DNA of 64,000 bases from an uncultured Actinomycetes bacterium (GCA_903873185.1 CAIQNN010000010.1:1-64000), one strand, 5' to 3'. Shown: positions 26,148 through 35,878, counted from the first letter of the stretch. Program-made: numbers and translations. The notes: generated from the letters alone by a model not told the origin.

Positions 26148-26969
26148 TTATTCGGGAAGCTCCAATAGTTGTTCGATAATGATCGCCACACCGTCATCTT
26201 GGTGTGGCTCAGCAACAAATTTGGCATATTTGACGGCATCCGGGTGGCCATCGGCCATCGCCCATGATCTTGCGGTCCATTCGAGCATCGAGAAATCATT
26301 TGGGTTATCCCCGAAACTGACGCAATCTTCGGCGCTTAATCCAGCTCGCTCGGCCATTCGAGCCAACGTCAACCCTTTTGAAACTCCAACGGCCGAAATT
26401 TCTAGGAGGGAATCGATGCCATTTGAGTGGGTAACAGTTGCGATGCCTTCTAGCTCCCGAAGTGCAATTTCGAGCATCTCATCTGAAGTTAGATCACCAT
26501 CAGAACAACGGGCCAGAATTTTAAACGCTGGTTGAGTCATTAGAGTTTCGATTCGGTCTACACCGACATTGTCCATCCCAATATCCCATCGCGGGATGTA
26601 GGCGATCTCGCGATGAAAACGATCTTCAAATTCAACGGCAAATGAAATTGTCGGCATGGCGGCACGTAATTTGCTCGCAACTAAAATTTGATTCTCCACC
26701 GGCATTAGCCACTCTTCTAATACCCGCTGATTCTGCAAATCAAAGAGCATCGCGCCATTGGCACAGATGGCGTTTCCAAAACTAAAAACTTCCTTTAGTT
26801 CGGCCATCCACCTGGGCGGCCGGCCCGTAACAAAGAAGATCTCAATTCCAAGATTGTGAGCATTGGTGAAAGCCGCGATCGTGCGATCTGAGATAAATCC
26901 ATAATCGGCGACAATAGTGCCGTCAAGATCGGTGGCAATTAATTTTGGTCGTTTTCCGGGAATGCTCAT
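26148..26969 (-). CDS. Cof-type HAD-superfamily hydrolase
   Basis: A 273-residue HAD phosphatase. Motif I is ATDLDGTIV at 12-20 (nucleophile aspartate), motif II is TGRPP, motif III lysine lies in SKGLTLARM, and motif IV is [13 protein letters not shown]. The large middle cap is typical of the Cof/SupH group, which removes phosphate from sugar phosphates, PLP or FMN-like compounds in the cytoplasm. ATG 26969 overlaps the serS stop (ATGA), so both are co-translated. Substrate unknown. Confidence 0.88.
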   Translation of the reverse strand: MSIPGKRPKLIATDLDGTIVADYGFISDRTIAAFTNAHNLGIEIFFVTGRPPRWMAELKEVFSFGNAICANGAMLFDLQNQRVLEEWLMPVENQILVASKLRAAMPTISFAVEFEDRFHREIAYIPRWDIGMDNVGVDRIETLMTQPAFKILARCSDGDLTSDEMLEIALRELEGIATVTHSNGIDSLLEISAVGVSKGLTLARMAERAGLSAEDCVSFGDNPNDFSMLEWTARSWAMADGHPDAVKYAKFVAEPHQDDGVAIIIEQLLELPE

Positions 26970-28234
26970 GCTGGCAACAAAGTATCAACACCAAGGAATG
27001 GGCGAAGTGCGAGTGGCACATTTACCGATCCATCAGCGTTCTGGTGATTTTCTAAAATTGCAACAATCATTCGTGGAATTGCAACCAGTGTGCCATTAAG
27101 TGTGGCGACCGATTTTGTTCCTGTCGCATCTTTGTAGCGAATATTTAGTCGCCGCGCCTGGAACTCAGTGCAGTTTGAGGTGCTGGTGACTTCGCGATAA
27201 GTTCCTTGAGTAGGAATCCACGCTTCACAATCGAATTTGCGAATGGCACTGGAACCTAAGTCGCCAGATGCCACATCGATAACGCGAAATGGAATCTCCA
27301 TCGCATTGAGAAAATCCTTCTCCCATTGCAACAGTCGTTGATGTTCAGCGGCAGCATCTTCTAGTTTGCAGAAGGAAAACATTTCGACTTTATCGAATTG
27401 GTGCACTCGAATAATTCCACGAGTGTCTTTGCCGTAGGTTCCAGCTTCACGGCGGAAGCAAGAGGAATAACCGGCATAACGAAGCGGAAGCGAACTCTCA
27501 TCCAAAATTTCATCCATGTGATAAGCGGCCAATGGCACTTCGGAAGTTCCAACTAAATAAAAATCATCTTCTTCTAAGTGGAAGACATTTTCGGCAGCTT
27601 GGCCAAGAAAACCAGTGCCTTCCATTGCTGCTGGCTTAACAAGCACTGGTGGAATAACCGGGATAAAGCCGGCTTTAGTTGCGGAGGAGATTGCATAGTT
27701 AACCAATGCAAACTCTAGAAGTGCACCCATTCCAGTTAAGTAATAGAAGCGAGCGCCAGATACTTTTGCGCCGCGCTCGGTATCAATAGCTTTAAGAATC
27801 TTTCCAAGTTCGACATGGTCTTTTGCTTCAAAGCCCTCGGCGGCAAAATCTCTGGGGGTACCAATCTCTTCAAGAACTACGAAGTCAGCCTCGCCACCAA
27901 CGGGTGCATTTGAATCAATCAAATTGGAGATCTTTAGCAATATTTTCTGGGTATTTACTTCAGCTTCGGCACGAATCGCATCCGTGCTCTTTACTTTTGC
28001 CGCCAACTCTTTTGCATTTTCCAAGAGCGCGCTCTTCTCATCGCCCTTGGCAGCGCCAACCGCTTTAGAAAGAATATTTTGTTCCGCGCGGTATTTCTCG
28101 AATTCCACAATAGCGTTGCGACGCAGATCGTCGGCCGCTAGTAGTTGATCGACTAGCTCAGGATCTTCCCCACGCACACGTTGAGAGTTGCGGACGGCTT
28201 CGGCTTCTTCGCGAAGTACCTTTAAATCAATCAT
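26966..28234 (-). CDS. serS: Seryl-tRNA synthetase
   Basis: A 422-residue class II synthetase. The N-terminal coiled-coil arm (about 25-100) binds the long variable arm of tRNA-Ser. The catalytic domain has [10 protein letters not shown], motif 2 [14 protein letters not shown] and motif 3 [11 protein letters not shown]. It charges tRNA-Ser with serine; two serine tRNA genes lie in this same window, one just downstream. Confidence 0.96.
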   Translation of the reverse strand: MIDLKVLREEAEAVRNSQRVRGEDPELVDQLLAADDLRRNAIVEFEKYRAEQNILSKAVGAAKGDEKSALLENAKELAAKVKSTDAIRAEAEVNTQKILLKISNLIDSNAPVGGEADFVVLEEIGTPRDFAAEGFEAKDHVELGKILKAIDTERGAKVSGARFYYLTGMGALLEFALVNYAISSATKAGFIPVIPPVLVKPAAMEGTGFLGQAAENVFHLEEDDFYLVGTSEVPLAAYHMDEILDESSLPLRYAGYSSCFRREAGTYGKDTRGIIRVHQFDKVEMFSFCKLEDAAAEHQRLLQWEKDFLNAMEIPFRVIDVASGDLGSSAIRKFDCEAWIPTQGTYREVTSTSNCTEFQARRLNIRYKDATGTKSVATLNGTLVAIPRMIVAILENHQNADGSVNVPLALRPFLGVDTLLPA

Positions 28235-28251
28235 ATTGGCAAGCCTACCGA

Positions 28252-29088
28252 TTAATTAGTGCGACTAGCGCGTGGATAAGAACCGAGGAATCTGATGTCT
28301 TCACAAATTCCACGCAGGCCTTCGATCGCCTGATGGACAGGTAGGTCATCAATGTGCCCTTCGGCATCAATGATGAAGTGGTAGTGCCCGAGCTCGCGCC
28401 CAGTGGGGCGGCTTTGGATGAAAGTTAGGTTTACATTCTGTTTCGCAAATTCAGTCAGAATTTCAAGAAGCGCACCAGCGTGATCGATATCTATAAAGGC
28501 CACCAATGAAGTGCGGTCGTTGCCGGTTGGCTTAGAAGCAACGCCCGGTTTTTCGACGACCACAAATCTGGTTACCGCTCCCTCGTTATCACCAATGTTG
28601 TTGGCAAGAATCGTTAAGCCATATTTTTCGGCGGCGTACTCGGCAGCGATTGCGGCATCGTAATTCCCCGCGCTTAGCCCGGCGGCGGCGGCGGCGGTTG
28701 AAGCAGTTTCGAGGATTTCAGCTGCTGGCCAGTTCTTGGCCACGAAGGTGCGGCATTGAGCCTCGGCATGCGGGTGGGTCGCAATCTTGTTGATCGCCTT
28801 ATCTTTATTGGCGGGCAAGACCATTAGAGAAAATGAGACAGGAAGGGTGGTCTCGGCTGAAATTATTAGCGGTTCGCCGCTGGCCAATTCATCCAGGGTC
28901 CTTGCCACTACGCCCTCAACTGAGTTCTCGATTGGGACCAGCGCTTTGTCAGCTTTGCCAGTTCGAACTGCTTCCAGCGCAGCGGTCACGTTTGCATATG
29001 GAACGAGTTCATCGGCGGCGGTTGTGATTTGGCGCAAAGCCGCTTCAGTAAAAGTCCCAGATGGGCCTAGATAGGCATAACGCGTCAT
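28252..29088 (-). CDS. pheA: Prephenate dehydratase
   Basis: A 278-residue enzyme converting prephenate to phenylpyruvate for phenylalanine synthesis. The catalytic part has [28 protein letters not shown] and the TRF motif in [10 protein letters not shown]. The C-terminal ACT domain has GALLEIL and QSRP; in most family members the phenylalanine-binding motif reads ESRP, so feedback response might differ. It is 17 nt upstream of serS on the same strand and 9 nt after the GDPD gene. Confidence 0.94.
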   Translation of the reverse strand: MTRYAYLGPSGTFTEAALRQITTAADELVPYANVTAALEAVRTGKADKALVPIENSVEGVVARTLDELASGEPLIISAETTLPVSFSLMVLPANKDKAINKIATHPHAEAQCRTFVAKNWPAAEILETASTAAAAAGLSAGNYDAAIAAEYAAEKYGLTILANNIGDNEGAVTRFVVVEKPGVASKPTGNDRTSLVAFIDIDHAGALLEILTEFAKQNVNLTFIQSRPTGRELGHYHFIIDAEGHIDDLPVHQAIEGLRGICEDIRFLGSYPRASRTN

Positions 29089-29097
29089 GCTCTTAGC

Positions 29098-29775
29098 CTA
29101 ACCGAGCGCCTCTCGGGCGAGCGCCGGCTTATCGCTCATGATCACATCGACGCCAAGTTCGTTGCAGAAGCGCACATCTTCGGGCTCATTTACCGTCCAG
29201 ACGAAGACTTTCTTGCCCTGCTTATGCATCTGGGATACCAAAGCTGGATTCTTCCTAACAATATGAATCCCCGGCCCTAAAATTGGCGCTGGATTAGATT
29301 GCAGGAAAAGTGGGTGTTGAATTAAAAAGACGCTTTGAAAGGGCGATTTACCGAGTCGGCGAACCGCGCGCTCCGAAAAAGACATGATCGTGATCCAAAT
29401 TCCGCTCGCGTTGATCTCGCTCTGCTTTCGGGTAAGGGATTTCAGAAGTTCAATTTCAATAGCGCCGCCGGTTGGCACCGGATGTTTGGTCTCGACAGCC
29501 AAGTTCTTCTTATTCTGGATTGCCAAGTCAAGAAGCGCTTCAAATTTCATCGGGGCAGCGAGGGCCAACTCGTTAAAGCTTGAGCTAGCAATTCGAAGCT
29601 TCTTCCCAGTCATCCTTAAAGTCGTTGCATCATGCCAGCAGATGATTTCGCCATCTTTGGTCAACCGAATATCACATTCGAAACCATCAGCGCCTTCGGC
29701 GATGGCAGCTTGGTAGGCCATGTAAGTATGTTCGGGATGAATGGTGTGGGCACCACGATGGGCATAAATCAACAT
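29098..29775 (-). CDS. Glycerophosphodiester phosphodiesterase
   Basis: A 225-residue TIM-barrel protein of the GDPD family. Catalytic residues appear in YAHRGAHTIHPEHT (H6, R7, E18), in FECDIRLTKDG (metal-binding acids) and in ICWHD. There is no signal peptide, so it acts in the cytoplasm, releasing glycerol-3-phosphate from lipid head-group diesters. The ATG lies only one base after the 3-prime end of tRNA-Leu(CAG), leaving no room for its own ribosome-binding site unless it lies within the tRNA. Confidence 0.9.
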   Translation of the reverse strand: MLIYAHRGAHTIHPEHTYMAYQAAIAEGADGFECDIRLTKDGEIICWHDATTLRMTGKKLRIASSSFNELALAAPMKFEALLDLAIQNKKNLAVETKHPVPTGGAIEIELLKSLTRKQSEINASGIWITIMSFSERAVRRLGKSPFQSVFLIQHPLFLQSNPAPILGPGIHIVRKNPALVSQMHKQGKKVFVWTVNEPEDVRFCNELGVDVIMSDKPALAREALG

Positions 29776-29776
29776 G

Positions 29777-29859
29777 TGCGCGAAAGGGGATTTGAACCCC
29801 TACACCCTTGCGAGTACACGGACCTGAACCGTGCGCGTCTGCCGTTCCGCCACTCGCGC
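29777..29859 (-). tRNA. tRNA-Leu(CAG)
   Basis: The minus strand folds as a class II tRNA: acceptor GCGCGAG/TTCGCGC (last pair G-U), anticodon stem CACGG/CCGTG with loop TTCAGGT (anticodon CAG, reading CUG), a variable arm, T arm with GGTTCAAATCC, and discriminator A. A leucine tRNA next to the pstP/fha locus is also found in mycobacteria. Confidence 0.95.
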
Positions 29860-29939
29860 TTCATTGAAAGCGACATTAGCACCGTTAGGCTACTTACCTG
29901 AAGCACCGCGATGTCGAGGGTAAAAAGGAGGCCGGCTTA

Positions 29940-30716
29940 GTGTGGATTTTTAAGACCCTCGCGCAATCTGACCTTGGGTTAGTTCGCGATGGAAACGAAG
30001 ATTCTGGGCTGGTCAGCGCGCGGTTGGTAGCTGTTGCCGACGGCATGGGTGGCCACGTTGGTGGTGAGGTAGCTTCTAAGATCGCCATTAATACTCTGGC
30101 GCGGCTCCAATCAGTATTGGATGATCCAAAGATTGACCCTGACTCACGCGAAGATCTGCTACTTAACATTACTTACGAAATCGATAATGAAATCTCGCAA
30201 CGAACCATGGCTGATCCAAAGTTAACTGGAATGGGAACTACATTAACCGCGCTGCACTTAGAAGGTAAGGCGGTTGAGTTAGTTCATGTTGGAGATTCTC
30301 GTTGCTACCGATACCGCGACAACAAACTTACGCAATTGAGCTATGACCATACCGTCATGCAAGAACTATTAGACCAGGGTCGCTTAACTCCAGAAGAAGT
30401 TCATAGCCACCCACAGCGCTCTCTTTTAACTCAAGTACTAATGGGCAACTCCAATATTGATCCAGTTTTAATGGTCTTCCCAACTGAAATTGGGGACCAT
30501 TATCTTTTATGTAGCGATGGGTTGAGCAGCGTCTTATCGGACTTGGAAATATTAGAGATTATTCGAGTAAGTAGTTCCGAACTAATAGTTGCAAATTTAA
30601 TTGCCGCCACTAAATCAAAGGGCGCTCCGGATAACATCACAATCCTTTGGATAGAAGTTGCAACCGCGACCAAAAAATCGGCAAAGCAAGAGTTATTAGG
30701 TGCCGCAAATGAATAA
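29940..30716 (+). CDS. pstP: PP2C-family serine/threonine phosphatase
   Basis: A 258-residue protein covering just the PP2C catalytic domain. Metal-binding motifs are RDGNEDS near 18-24, VADGMGGHVGGE near 32-43, GMGTTL, VGDSRCYRYR, LLCSDGLSSVLSD and APDNITI. GTG 29940 is preceded by AAAGGAGG, a near-perfect ribosome site. It ends with an 8-nt overlap of the kinase gene. PstP reverses phosphorylation by PknB-type kinases. Mycobacterial PstP has a membrane anchor and extracellular domain; this one has neither, so it should be soluble. Confidence 0.92.
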   Translation: MWIFKTLAQSDLGLVRDGNEDSGLVSARLVAVADGMGGHVGGEVASKIAINTLARLQSVLDDPKIDPDSREDLLLNITYEIDNEISQRTMADPKLTGMGTTLTALHLEGKAVELVHVGDSRCYRYRDNKLTQLSYDHTVMQELLDQGRLTPEEVHSHPQRSLLTQVLMGNSNIDPVLMVFPTEIGDHYLLCSDGLSSVLSDLEILEIIRVSSSELIVANLIAATKSKGAPDNITILWIEVATATKKSAKQELLGAANE

Positions 30717-32256
30717 GATTTTGGGAGATCGTTATTCCCTTGGCGAGATGATCGGCACCGGCGGCATGGCCGACGTTTATATAGGTCAAGATTTAAGATT
30801 GAATCGCAAGGTTGCAGTAAAGATTCTGCGCAGTGATTTGGCGCGAGACCCCTCCTTTGTGGCTAGATTTCGGAAAGAGGCGCTAGCTGCCGCGGGCCTG
30901 AACTATCCAGGAATTGTTGCAGTTTACGATTCCGGTGAAGAAGGAAATAGTTCTTACATTGTTATGGAGCTAGTAACTGGTCATACGCTTCGCGAAATTG
31001 TGCACAGCGGTGAACGGCTTTCAGTTCAGCGCTCTCTCGAAGTAGTCGCTGGAGTTTTAGAAGCGTTGAGTTATTCGCATGCCAACGGCATCATTCACCG
31101 CGATATAAAGCCTGGAAATATTATGTTGACCGACTCTGGCGATGTGAAGGTAATGGATTTTGGGATCGCGCGAGCGCTCGACGATATCGGCGCAACAATG
31201 ACCAACACTTGGAATGTGGTCGGAACCGCCCAATACTTATCGCCTGAACAAGCAACTGGTGAAGTCGCAGATCGACGTAGTGATATTTATTCAGTTGGTT
31301 GTTTGTTATACGAGTTGCTAACCGGTAAGCCGCCTTTTTCTGGGGATACCCCAGTTTCGATTGCCTATCAGCACGTTTCCATGCCATTTCTTCCGCCATC
31401 GGAAGTAGTCCCAGGCCTTGACCAAAATCTAGATAAAGTCTTAGCGGTGGCGCTCTCTAAAGATCCAAGTCAGCGCTACCAAAATGCTGACGATATGTTG
31501 CTCGATCTTCGGAGAGTAATGCGTGGCCAAAGCGTTACAACTAAAGTTAAGAAAGTTACCAAAATAAAGTGGTGGCGAATCGCAACTCTTCTAATAACAA
31601 TCGCTCTCCTTGTGGTTGGAACAATTTTTGGATTGAGTAAGACACCTAAAACGGTAATTCCACTTCAGGTTCCAAATGTTGTTGGTCTTACAAAAGATCA
31701 AGCCTTACCATTGTTAACAAATTTTACCGTTACCTTCACACATGCTCCCAGTTCGCAAATTCCAAAGGACCGAATTTCAATTCAAGTTCCAGTGGCTACT
31801 TCTAAAGTGCAACAAGGCAGCAGCGTCACATTAACTATCTCTGATGGCGCCGGTGATACAACGGTTCCGGTTGATCTGGTCGGAATGACGCTAGAAGCGG
31901 CTCGTAATAGTTTGGCTGCGGCTGGATTGGTAATTACGACAACCGTTCCGATGGATTCCAGCGAAGCTCCAGGAACCGTTCTGAAAGTTACTCCCGGTGG
32001 TGGCACAACTATCACAGCGGGCGGTGGCGTAATTTTGCAGATTGCCAGCGGAAATGCGGCCGTTCCAACTTTGCTCGGGATGAATGAAATTCAAGCTCGA
32101 ACTGTTTTAACTCAAGATGGTTTCTTAGTTCAAGTTGTCTTTGCTTACGATGCTAACCAACCACTAGATGTTGTCTTGGCTCAAGCTCCAGATGGTGAAA
32201 CTGCCCAACCAATTGGCAGCTCAGTTACGATCACAGTAAATAAAGCAGAGAACTAA
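30709..32256 (+). CDS. pknB: PASTA-domain serine/threonine kinase (PknB-like)
   Basis: A 515-residue membrane kinase. The cytoplasmic domain has the glycine loop GTGGMADVY, VAVKIL with the ATP-binding lysine near 38, HRDIKPGN and DFG, and an activation loop with several threonines. A basic stretch precedes one membrane helix (about 290-309), followed by three extracellular PASTA repeats (about 319-380, 384-447 and 449-512). PASTA domains sense peptidoglycan fragments or lipid II. I prefer ATG 30709 over GTG 30700. The phosphatase gene just upstream gives a minimal kinase-phosphatase pair. Confidence 0.94.
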   Translation: MNKILGDRYSLGEMIGTGGMADVYIGQDLRLNRKVAVKILRSDLARDPSFVARFRKEALAAAGLNYPGIVAVYDSGEEGNSSYIVMELVTGHTLREIVHSGERLSVQRSLEVVAGVLEALSYSHANGIIHRDIKPGNIMLTDSGDVKVMDFGIARALDDIGATMTNTWNVVGTAQYLSPEQATGEVADRRSDIYSVGCLLYELLTGKPPFSGDTPVSIAYQHVSMPFLPPSEVVPGLDQNLDKVLAVALSKDPSQRYQNADDMLLDLRRVMRGQSVTTKVKKVTKIKWWRIATLLITIALLVVGTIFGLSKTPKTVIPLQVPNVVGLTKDQALPLLTNFTVTFTHAPSSQIPKDRISIQVPVATSKVQQGSSVTLTISDGAGDTTVPVDLVGMTLEAARNSLAAAGLVITTTVPMDSSEAPGTVLKVTPGGGTTITAGGGVILQIASGNAAVPTLLGMNEIQARTVLTQDGFLVQVVFAYDANQPLDVVLAQAPDGETAQPIGSSVTITVNKAEN

Positions 32257-32891
32257 CTCTTCTTTACGACTGGCGATAACCCTTCGGATCGAGCACGTGC
32301 GCCGGCATCACCGCAGGCAACTAACCAATTTCCCAACATCTGATGACCAAATTGTGTCAGCACGGATTCGGGATGAAATTGCACGCCCGAAATTGGCAGA
32401 GTGCGATGTTGAATCGCCATAACTACGCCAGAGTCAGTACTTCCTGTTACTTCTAATTCCGGTGGCAGAGTCTCGCGCTCTATCGCTAATGAGTGATATC
32501 TAGTTGCCGTAAACGGATCAGCAATATCTTTGAAAATGCCACCACTGTTGTGATGAACTATTGAAGTCTTGCCGTGAAGTAATTCGGGGGCGCGGGAGAC
32601 AGTGGCACCGAATGCCACACCGATCGCTTGGTGTCCTAAACAGACTCCCAGTAGTGGAATTGCTTCTGCTGCCGCGAACTTCACCAAATCAACACTGATC
32701 CCTGCGCTTTCGGGAATTCCTGGGCCAGGTGAGATCAAGATGCCATCAAAGTTTTTAGCTTCTGAAATGGCTACTTCATCATTTCGAAGCACGGTGCACT
32801 CCGCACCGATCTGGGCTAGATATTGGACCAGGTTGAAGACGAAGGAGTCGTAGTTATCGACGACCAAGATCTTGGAAGCGCTTGTAGCCAT
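32253..32891 (-). CDS. Glutamine amidotransferase component II (anthranilate or aminodeoxychorismate synthase)
   Basis: A 212-residue class I glutamine amidotransferase: VDNYDSFVFNLVQYL at the start, oxyanion region ISPGPG, nucleophile cysteine in GVCLGHQAIG, and histidine-glutamate in GVQFHPES. It supplies ammonia to TrpE or PabB; which partner cannot be told from this subunit, and it may serve both. I chose ATG 32891; the longer reading to 32957 would overlap the divergent crgA start. Its stop overlaps the convergent pknB stop by 4 bp. The same gene stands between pknB and crgA in mycobacteria. Confidence 0.9.
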   Translation of the reverse strand: MATSASKILVVDNYDSFVFNLVQYLAQIGAECTVLRNDEVAISEAKNFDGILISPGPGIPESAGISVDLVKFAAAEAIPLLGVCLGHQAIGVAFGATVSRAPELLHGKTSIVHHNSGGIFKDIADPFTATRYHSLAIERETLPPELEVTGSTDSGVVMAIQHRTLPISGVQFHPESVLTQFGHQMLGNWLVACGDAGARARSEGLSPVVKKS

Positions 32892-32918
32892 GGCTTTATT
32901 GTGGTGTAACCTTTCGCT

Positions 32919-33176
32919 ATGCCTAAATCGAAGGTCCGCAAAAAGGATAAATCCCACCTGCCCGCAGAGGCCGCTAACGCCTTTGTTCTGCCGAAAGAGA
33001 GCCCAAAATGGCTTGCTCCGGTGATGGTTGGGGCTTTCCTAGCTGGTCTGATCTGGATCGTAATCTTCTACATCAGTTCCACCAGCTACCCAATTCCACA
33101 CATTGGGGCTTGGAATATGGTCGTTGGTTTTGGCTTTATCGGCGTGGGTTTTACCCTCGCAACGAGATGGCGCTAA
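32919..33176 (+). CDS. crgA: Cell division protein CrgA
   Basis: An 85-residue protein with a lysine-rich N-terminus (PKSKVRKKDK), a short linker ending in SPKWLAPVM, and two membrane helices (about 33-53 and 65-81), the standard CrgA layout. CrgA is an actinobacterial divisome protein that binds FtsZ and FtsI in the model species. It is divergent from the amidotransferase gene and convergent with the rhomboid gene. Confidence 0.93.
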   Translation: MPKSKVRKKDKSHLPAEAANAFVLPKESPKWLAPVMVGAFLAGLIWIVIFYISSTSYPIPHIGAWNMVVGFGFIGVGFTLATRWR

Positions 33177-33181
33177 TTACA

Positions 33182-33203
33182 ACCATGTAATTCTCCACAT
33201 GGT
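33182..33203. terminator. Inverted repeat between convergent crgA and rhomboid genes
   Basis: ACCATGT and ACATGGT form a 7-bp stem with an 8-nt loop, placed between two converging genes. No strong T tract follows on either strand, so a bidirectional terminator is plausible but weakly supported. Confidence 0.35.
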
Positions 33204-33213
33204 GGATAAACCT

Positions 33214-33222
33214 TGTGGATAA
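33214..33222 (-). other. Isolated perfect DnaA box
   Basis: TGTGGATAA on the plus strand is the complement of the consensus box TTATCCACA. It lies about 20 kb from the origin cluster, in the short gap between crgA and the rhomboid gene. It could titrate DnaA, or be chance. Confidence 0.4.
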
Positions 33223-33226
33223 CTTC

Positions 33227-33799
33227 TTACCTTAAAACCTTGATTGCATAGGTTGCTGCTGCGCCGCCCAAAATCCCGCCAACATGGGCATGCCAATCGA
33301 TTCCCGGAATCACAAAGGTCAGAATTAAGTTGACCACAATAATTCCACCAACGCTGCGGTAATCAACCCCCATCCGCCGGCCAGTCACAAGCATCGCGGC
33401 AAATAGTCCAAAGATCGCACCTGAGGCTCCGACGCCGGGAACGTTCTCTGGGTTTAAGAGATTTGAGGCGAATGAGGCAGTCAAAAGTGAAACCAGGAAA
33501 ATTATAGAAAAGCGGACTTTCCCGTAATAGGCCTCGACTGGCGTACCCACGGAAAAGAGCGCCAACATATTGAAAATTAGATGAGTCCAACTTGCGTGCG
33601 TGAGCGAGACGGTAAGAAATCGATACCACTCACCGGTCGCCACCCCATGAACTAACCCGTCACTCAAGATTGCGCGCTTTATTAAAAAGAGCTTCTCTTG
33701 AAGTGGCGGGCTGGTGAGATTTGGAAAGTAAGAGGCAACAATATAGAAACCAGTTATTACCGCAATCAGCGAGTTAGTTAGCGAACTCTTAACTCTCAT
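33227..33799 (-). CDS. Rhomboid family intramembrane serine protease
   Basis: A 190-residue membrane protein with about six helices. The catalytic serine lies in GVGASGAIFG and the histidine in WHAHVGGILGG, the rhomboid dyad. HASWTHLIFNMLAL matches the conserved loop-1/helix-2 region. It would cut membrane proteins within the bilayer. It is followed by 13 nt to ppiA upstream on the same strand; a rhomboid-type gene here is not part of the usual mycobacterial order. Confidence 0.9.
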   Translation of the reverse strand: MRVKSSLTNSLIAVITGFYIVASYFPNLTSPPLQEKLFLIKRAILSDGLVHGVATGEWYRFLTVSLTHASWTHLIFNMLALFSVGTPVEAYYGKVRFSIIFLVSLLTASFASNLLNPENVPGVGASGAIFGLFAAMLVTGRRMGVDYRSVGGIIVVNLILTFVIPGIDWHAHVGGILGGAAATYAIKVLR

Positions 33800-33812
33800 T
33801 GATTAGTTGTAA

Positions 33813-34325
33813 TTATTCACTGATAGTTACAGAGTTAATCGTCACTGCTTGAAGTGGCCGATCTTGTGCGCCGGTCTTTGTGGTGGCGATTGCATCAACA
33901 ACTTTCTGGGAATCTGCATCTTTAACTTCACCAAAAATAGTGTGCTTGCGATTTAGCCAGGCCGTTGGGGCAACAGTTATAAAGAATTGAGAGCCGTTGG
34001 TGCCAGGACCAGAGTTAGCCATTGCCAATAGGTAGGGGCGGTCGAATCCAAGTTCGCCGTGAAATTCATCAGCGAAGCGATAGCCAGGGCCACCGGTTCC
34101 GGTGCCAAGTGGGTCGCCACCTTGGATCATAAAGTTTGCAATTACGCGGTGAAAGACAGTGCCATCGAAAAGGTTAGCGTTGCTTTTTTCGCCGGTGCGA
34201 GGATCGATCCATTCCCGCACACCTGTCGCAAGCTCAACAAAGTTGGCTACCGTTTTAGGCGCATGGTTTGGAAAAAGTTCAACAGTGATATCACCTAAGT
34301 TGGTGTGAAGGATGGCAGTAGACAT
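33813..34325 (-). CDS. ppiA: Cyclophilin-type peptidyl-prolyl cis-trans isomerase
   Basis: A 170-residue cyclophilin with no signal peptide. The active-site arginine is in FHRVIANFMIQGGD, followed by GTGTGGPGYRFADEF, MANSGPGTNGSQFFIT and the tryptophan/histidine segment AWLNRKHTIFGEV. It speeds proline isomerisation during protein folding in the cytoplasm. In mycobacteria this gene lies close to the gyrA-tRNA cluster; here an 12-kb catabolic region intervenes. Confidence 0.95.
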   Translation of the reverse strand: MSTAILHTNLGDITVELFPNHAPKTVANFVELATGVREWIDPRTGEKSNANLFDGTVFHRVIANFMIQGGDPLGTGTGGPGYRFADEFHGELGFDRPYLLAMANSGPGTNGSQFFITVAPTAWLNRKHTIFGEVKDADSQKVVDAIATTKTGAQDRPLQAVTINSVTISE

Positions 34326-34360
34326 TTAGACCCTTTCAAAAGATACGTATATTTCATCAG

Positions 34361-34377
34361 CCATTGATAATCAATGG
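34361..34377. other. Perfect short inverted repeat between prpD and ppiA
   Basis: CCATTGA-TAA-TCAATGG is a perfect 7-bp dyad in the 102-bp gap upstream of ppiA and downstream of prpD. It is not followed by a T tract on either strand. It could be a weak terminator of the prp transcript or an operator for ppiA. Confidence 0.35.
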
Positions 34378-34427
34378 TTCACTTTACGACATTAAGTGCA
34401 ACACTTCTTAATTAAGGCAGTTTGAGC

Positions 34428-35870
34428 CTAATTTTTGACGAAAAGCTGCTGAAATTCTTCGACTGGCATCTTGAAAAGACCCTCGAAATCTAAGGTCTTA
34501 GCCAATATGTTCGATTGCTGCGTTTGGTCAAAAATTCGAGCCAAATTCTTGCGATATTTCTCGATGAGAAGCGGGATCCCTTCGGCACGCCGACGTCTAT
34601 GTCCAATGGGATATTCCACAATGACCTCATCTACTACGGTGCCGTCCGCAAACTCGATCGAAATAGCGTTGGCGATGGACCGTTTTTCGGGATCGTGATA
34701 ATCCAAAGTGAACTGTGGATCTTCGACACAGGTAATTTTTCCGCGCAGCTCATCAATTCTTGGATCTGCTGCAACATCGTCTTCGTAATCCTTAGCTGTT
34801 AAACGACCAAAGATCATCGGCACTGCCACCATGTATTGAATGCAATGGTCGCGGTCCGCCGGATTGTTTAATGGTCCTTTTTTGTCGATGATGCGAATGC
34901 AAGCTTCATGAGTTCTGATGGTTACTTTCTTGATTTGATCTGAATTCATTCCATTCTTCACCATCCAGCCATGAAGCGTTAAGGCCGCTTCACATGCTGT
35001 TTGGGAATGAAATTCTGCTGGGAACGAAATCTTAAAAAGGATGTTCTCCATAACGTATGACCCGTAAGGACGTTGAAATTCGAAAGCTTTTCCGTTGAAA
35101 GAGACGTCATAAAATCCCCACGTCTTTGCAGATAAGACTGATGGATATCCCATCTCTCCTGCCCTTGCCAAGAGCGCAAGCCGAACACCTCGAGAAGTTG
35201 CATCTCCCGCCGCCCAAGATTTGCGCGAGCCGGCGTTAGGAAAATGACGATAGGTGCGAAGTGATTGACCATCTACCCATGCAAGTGAAACAGCGTTCAG
35301 AGTTTCTTCGCGAGTGAGCCCCATCAATTGGCAGACAACTGCGGTGGTCGCTACTTTGACCAAGAGCACGTGATCTAGTCCAACCTTATTGAAAGAATTT
35401 TCCAGAGCTATACAACCTTGAATTTCATGGGCTTTTATCATGGCGGTTAAGACATCTCGCATAACCAAAGGTTTTGCGCCGCTTCGTGAGAGCCAATCTG
35501 CAGTCGCCAAGATTCCGCCAAGGTTGTCGGATGGATGGCCCCATTCGGCAGCCAACCAGGTGTCATTGAAATCTAGCCAACGAATTGCGGCGCCGATATT
35601 GAAGGCACCCTGAACTACATCGAGTTCGTAAGCTGTGCCTGGTACTCGAACCCCGTTTGTTACGGTGATCCCAGGAACCAGTGGACCTAAAAGTTTGGTG
35701 CAAGCTGGGTATTCCAGCGCCTCTAACCCACATCCCAAGGTATCCAGCAAACAGTTGTACGCAGTCTCGTAAGCGAGGTCAGATTTAATTTCGAAATTTA
35801 GGGCGTACTCAACGATATCTACAATTTCTTGATCAAACGGTTGAGAACTTTTTACTTCATTGCTGCTCAA
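34428..35870 (-). CDS. prpD: MmgE/PrpD family 2-methylcitrate dehydratase
   Basis: A 480-residue protein of the PrpD family, which dehydrates 2-methylcitrate to 2-methylaconitate without an iron-sulfur cluster. The N-terminal all-helical domain carries RWLDFNDTW and [11 protein letters not shown], typical active-site segments. The start is TTG 35870, with AGGAAG spaced 4 nt, overlapping the prpC stop. It is the last gene of the run hydrolase-bdhA-prpB-prpC-prpD. With PrpC and PrpB it completes the propionate-oxidising methylcitrate cycle apart from propionyl-CoA supply and aconitase. Confidence 0.9.
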   Translation of the reverse strand: MSSNEVKSSQPFDQEIVDIVEYALNFEIKSDLAYETAYNCLLDTLGCGLEALEYPACTKLLGPLVPGITVTNGVRVPGTAYELDVVQGAFNIGAAIRWLDFNDTWLAAEWGHPSDNLGGILATADWLSRSGAKPLVMRDVLTAMIKAHEIQGCIALENSFNKVGLDHVLLVKVATTAVVCQLMGLTREETLNAVSLAWVDGQSLRTYRHFPNAGSRKSWAAGDATSRGVRLALLARAGEMGYPSVLSAKTWGFYDVSFNGKAFEFQRPYGSYVMENILFKISFPAEFHSQTACEAALTLHGWMVKNGMNSDQIKKVTIRTHEACIRIIDKKGPLNNPADRDHCIQYMVAVPMIFGRLTAKDYEDDVAADPRIDELRGKITCVEDPQFTLDYHDPEKRSIANAISIEFADGTVVDEVIVEYPIGHRRRRAEGIPLLIEKYRKNLARIFDQTQQSNILAKTLDFEGLFKMPVEEFQQLFVKN

Positions 35871-35878
35871 TTTTCTTC

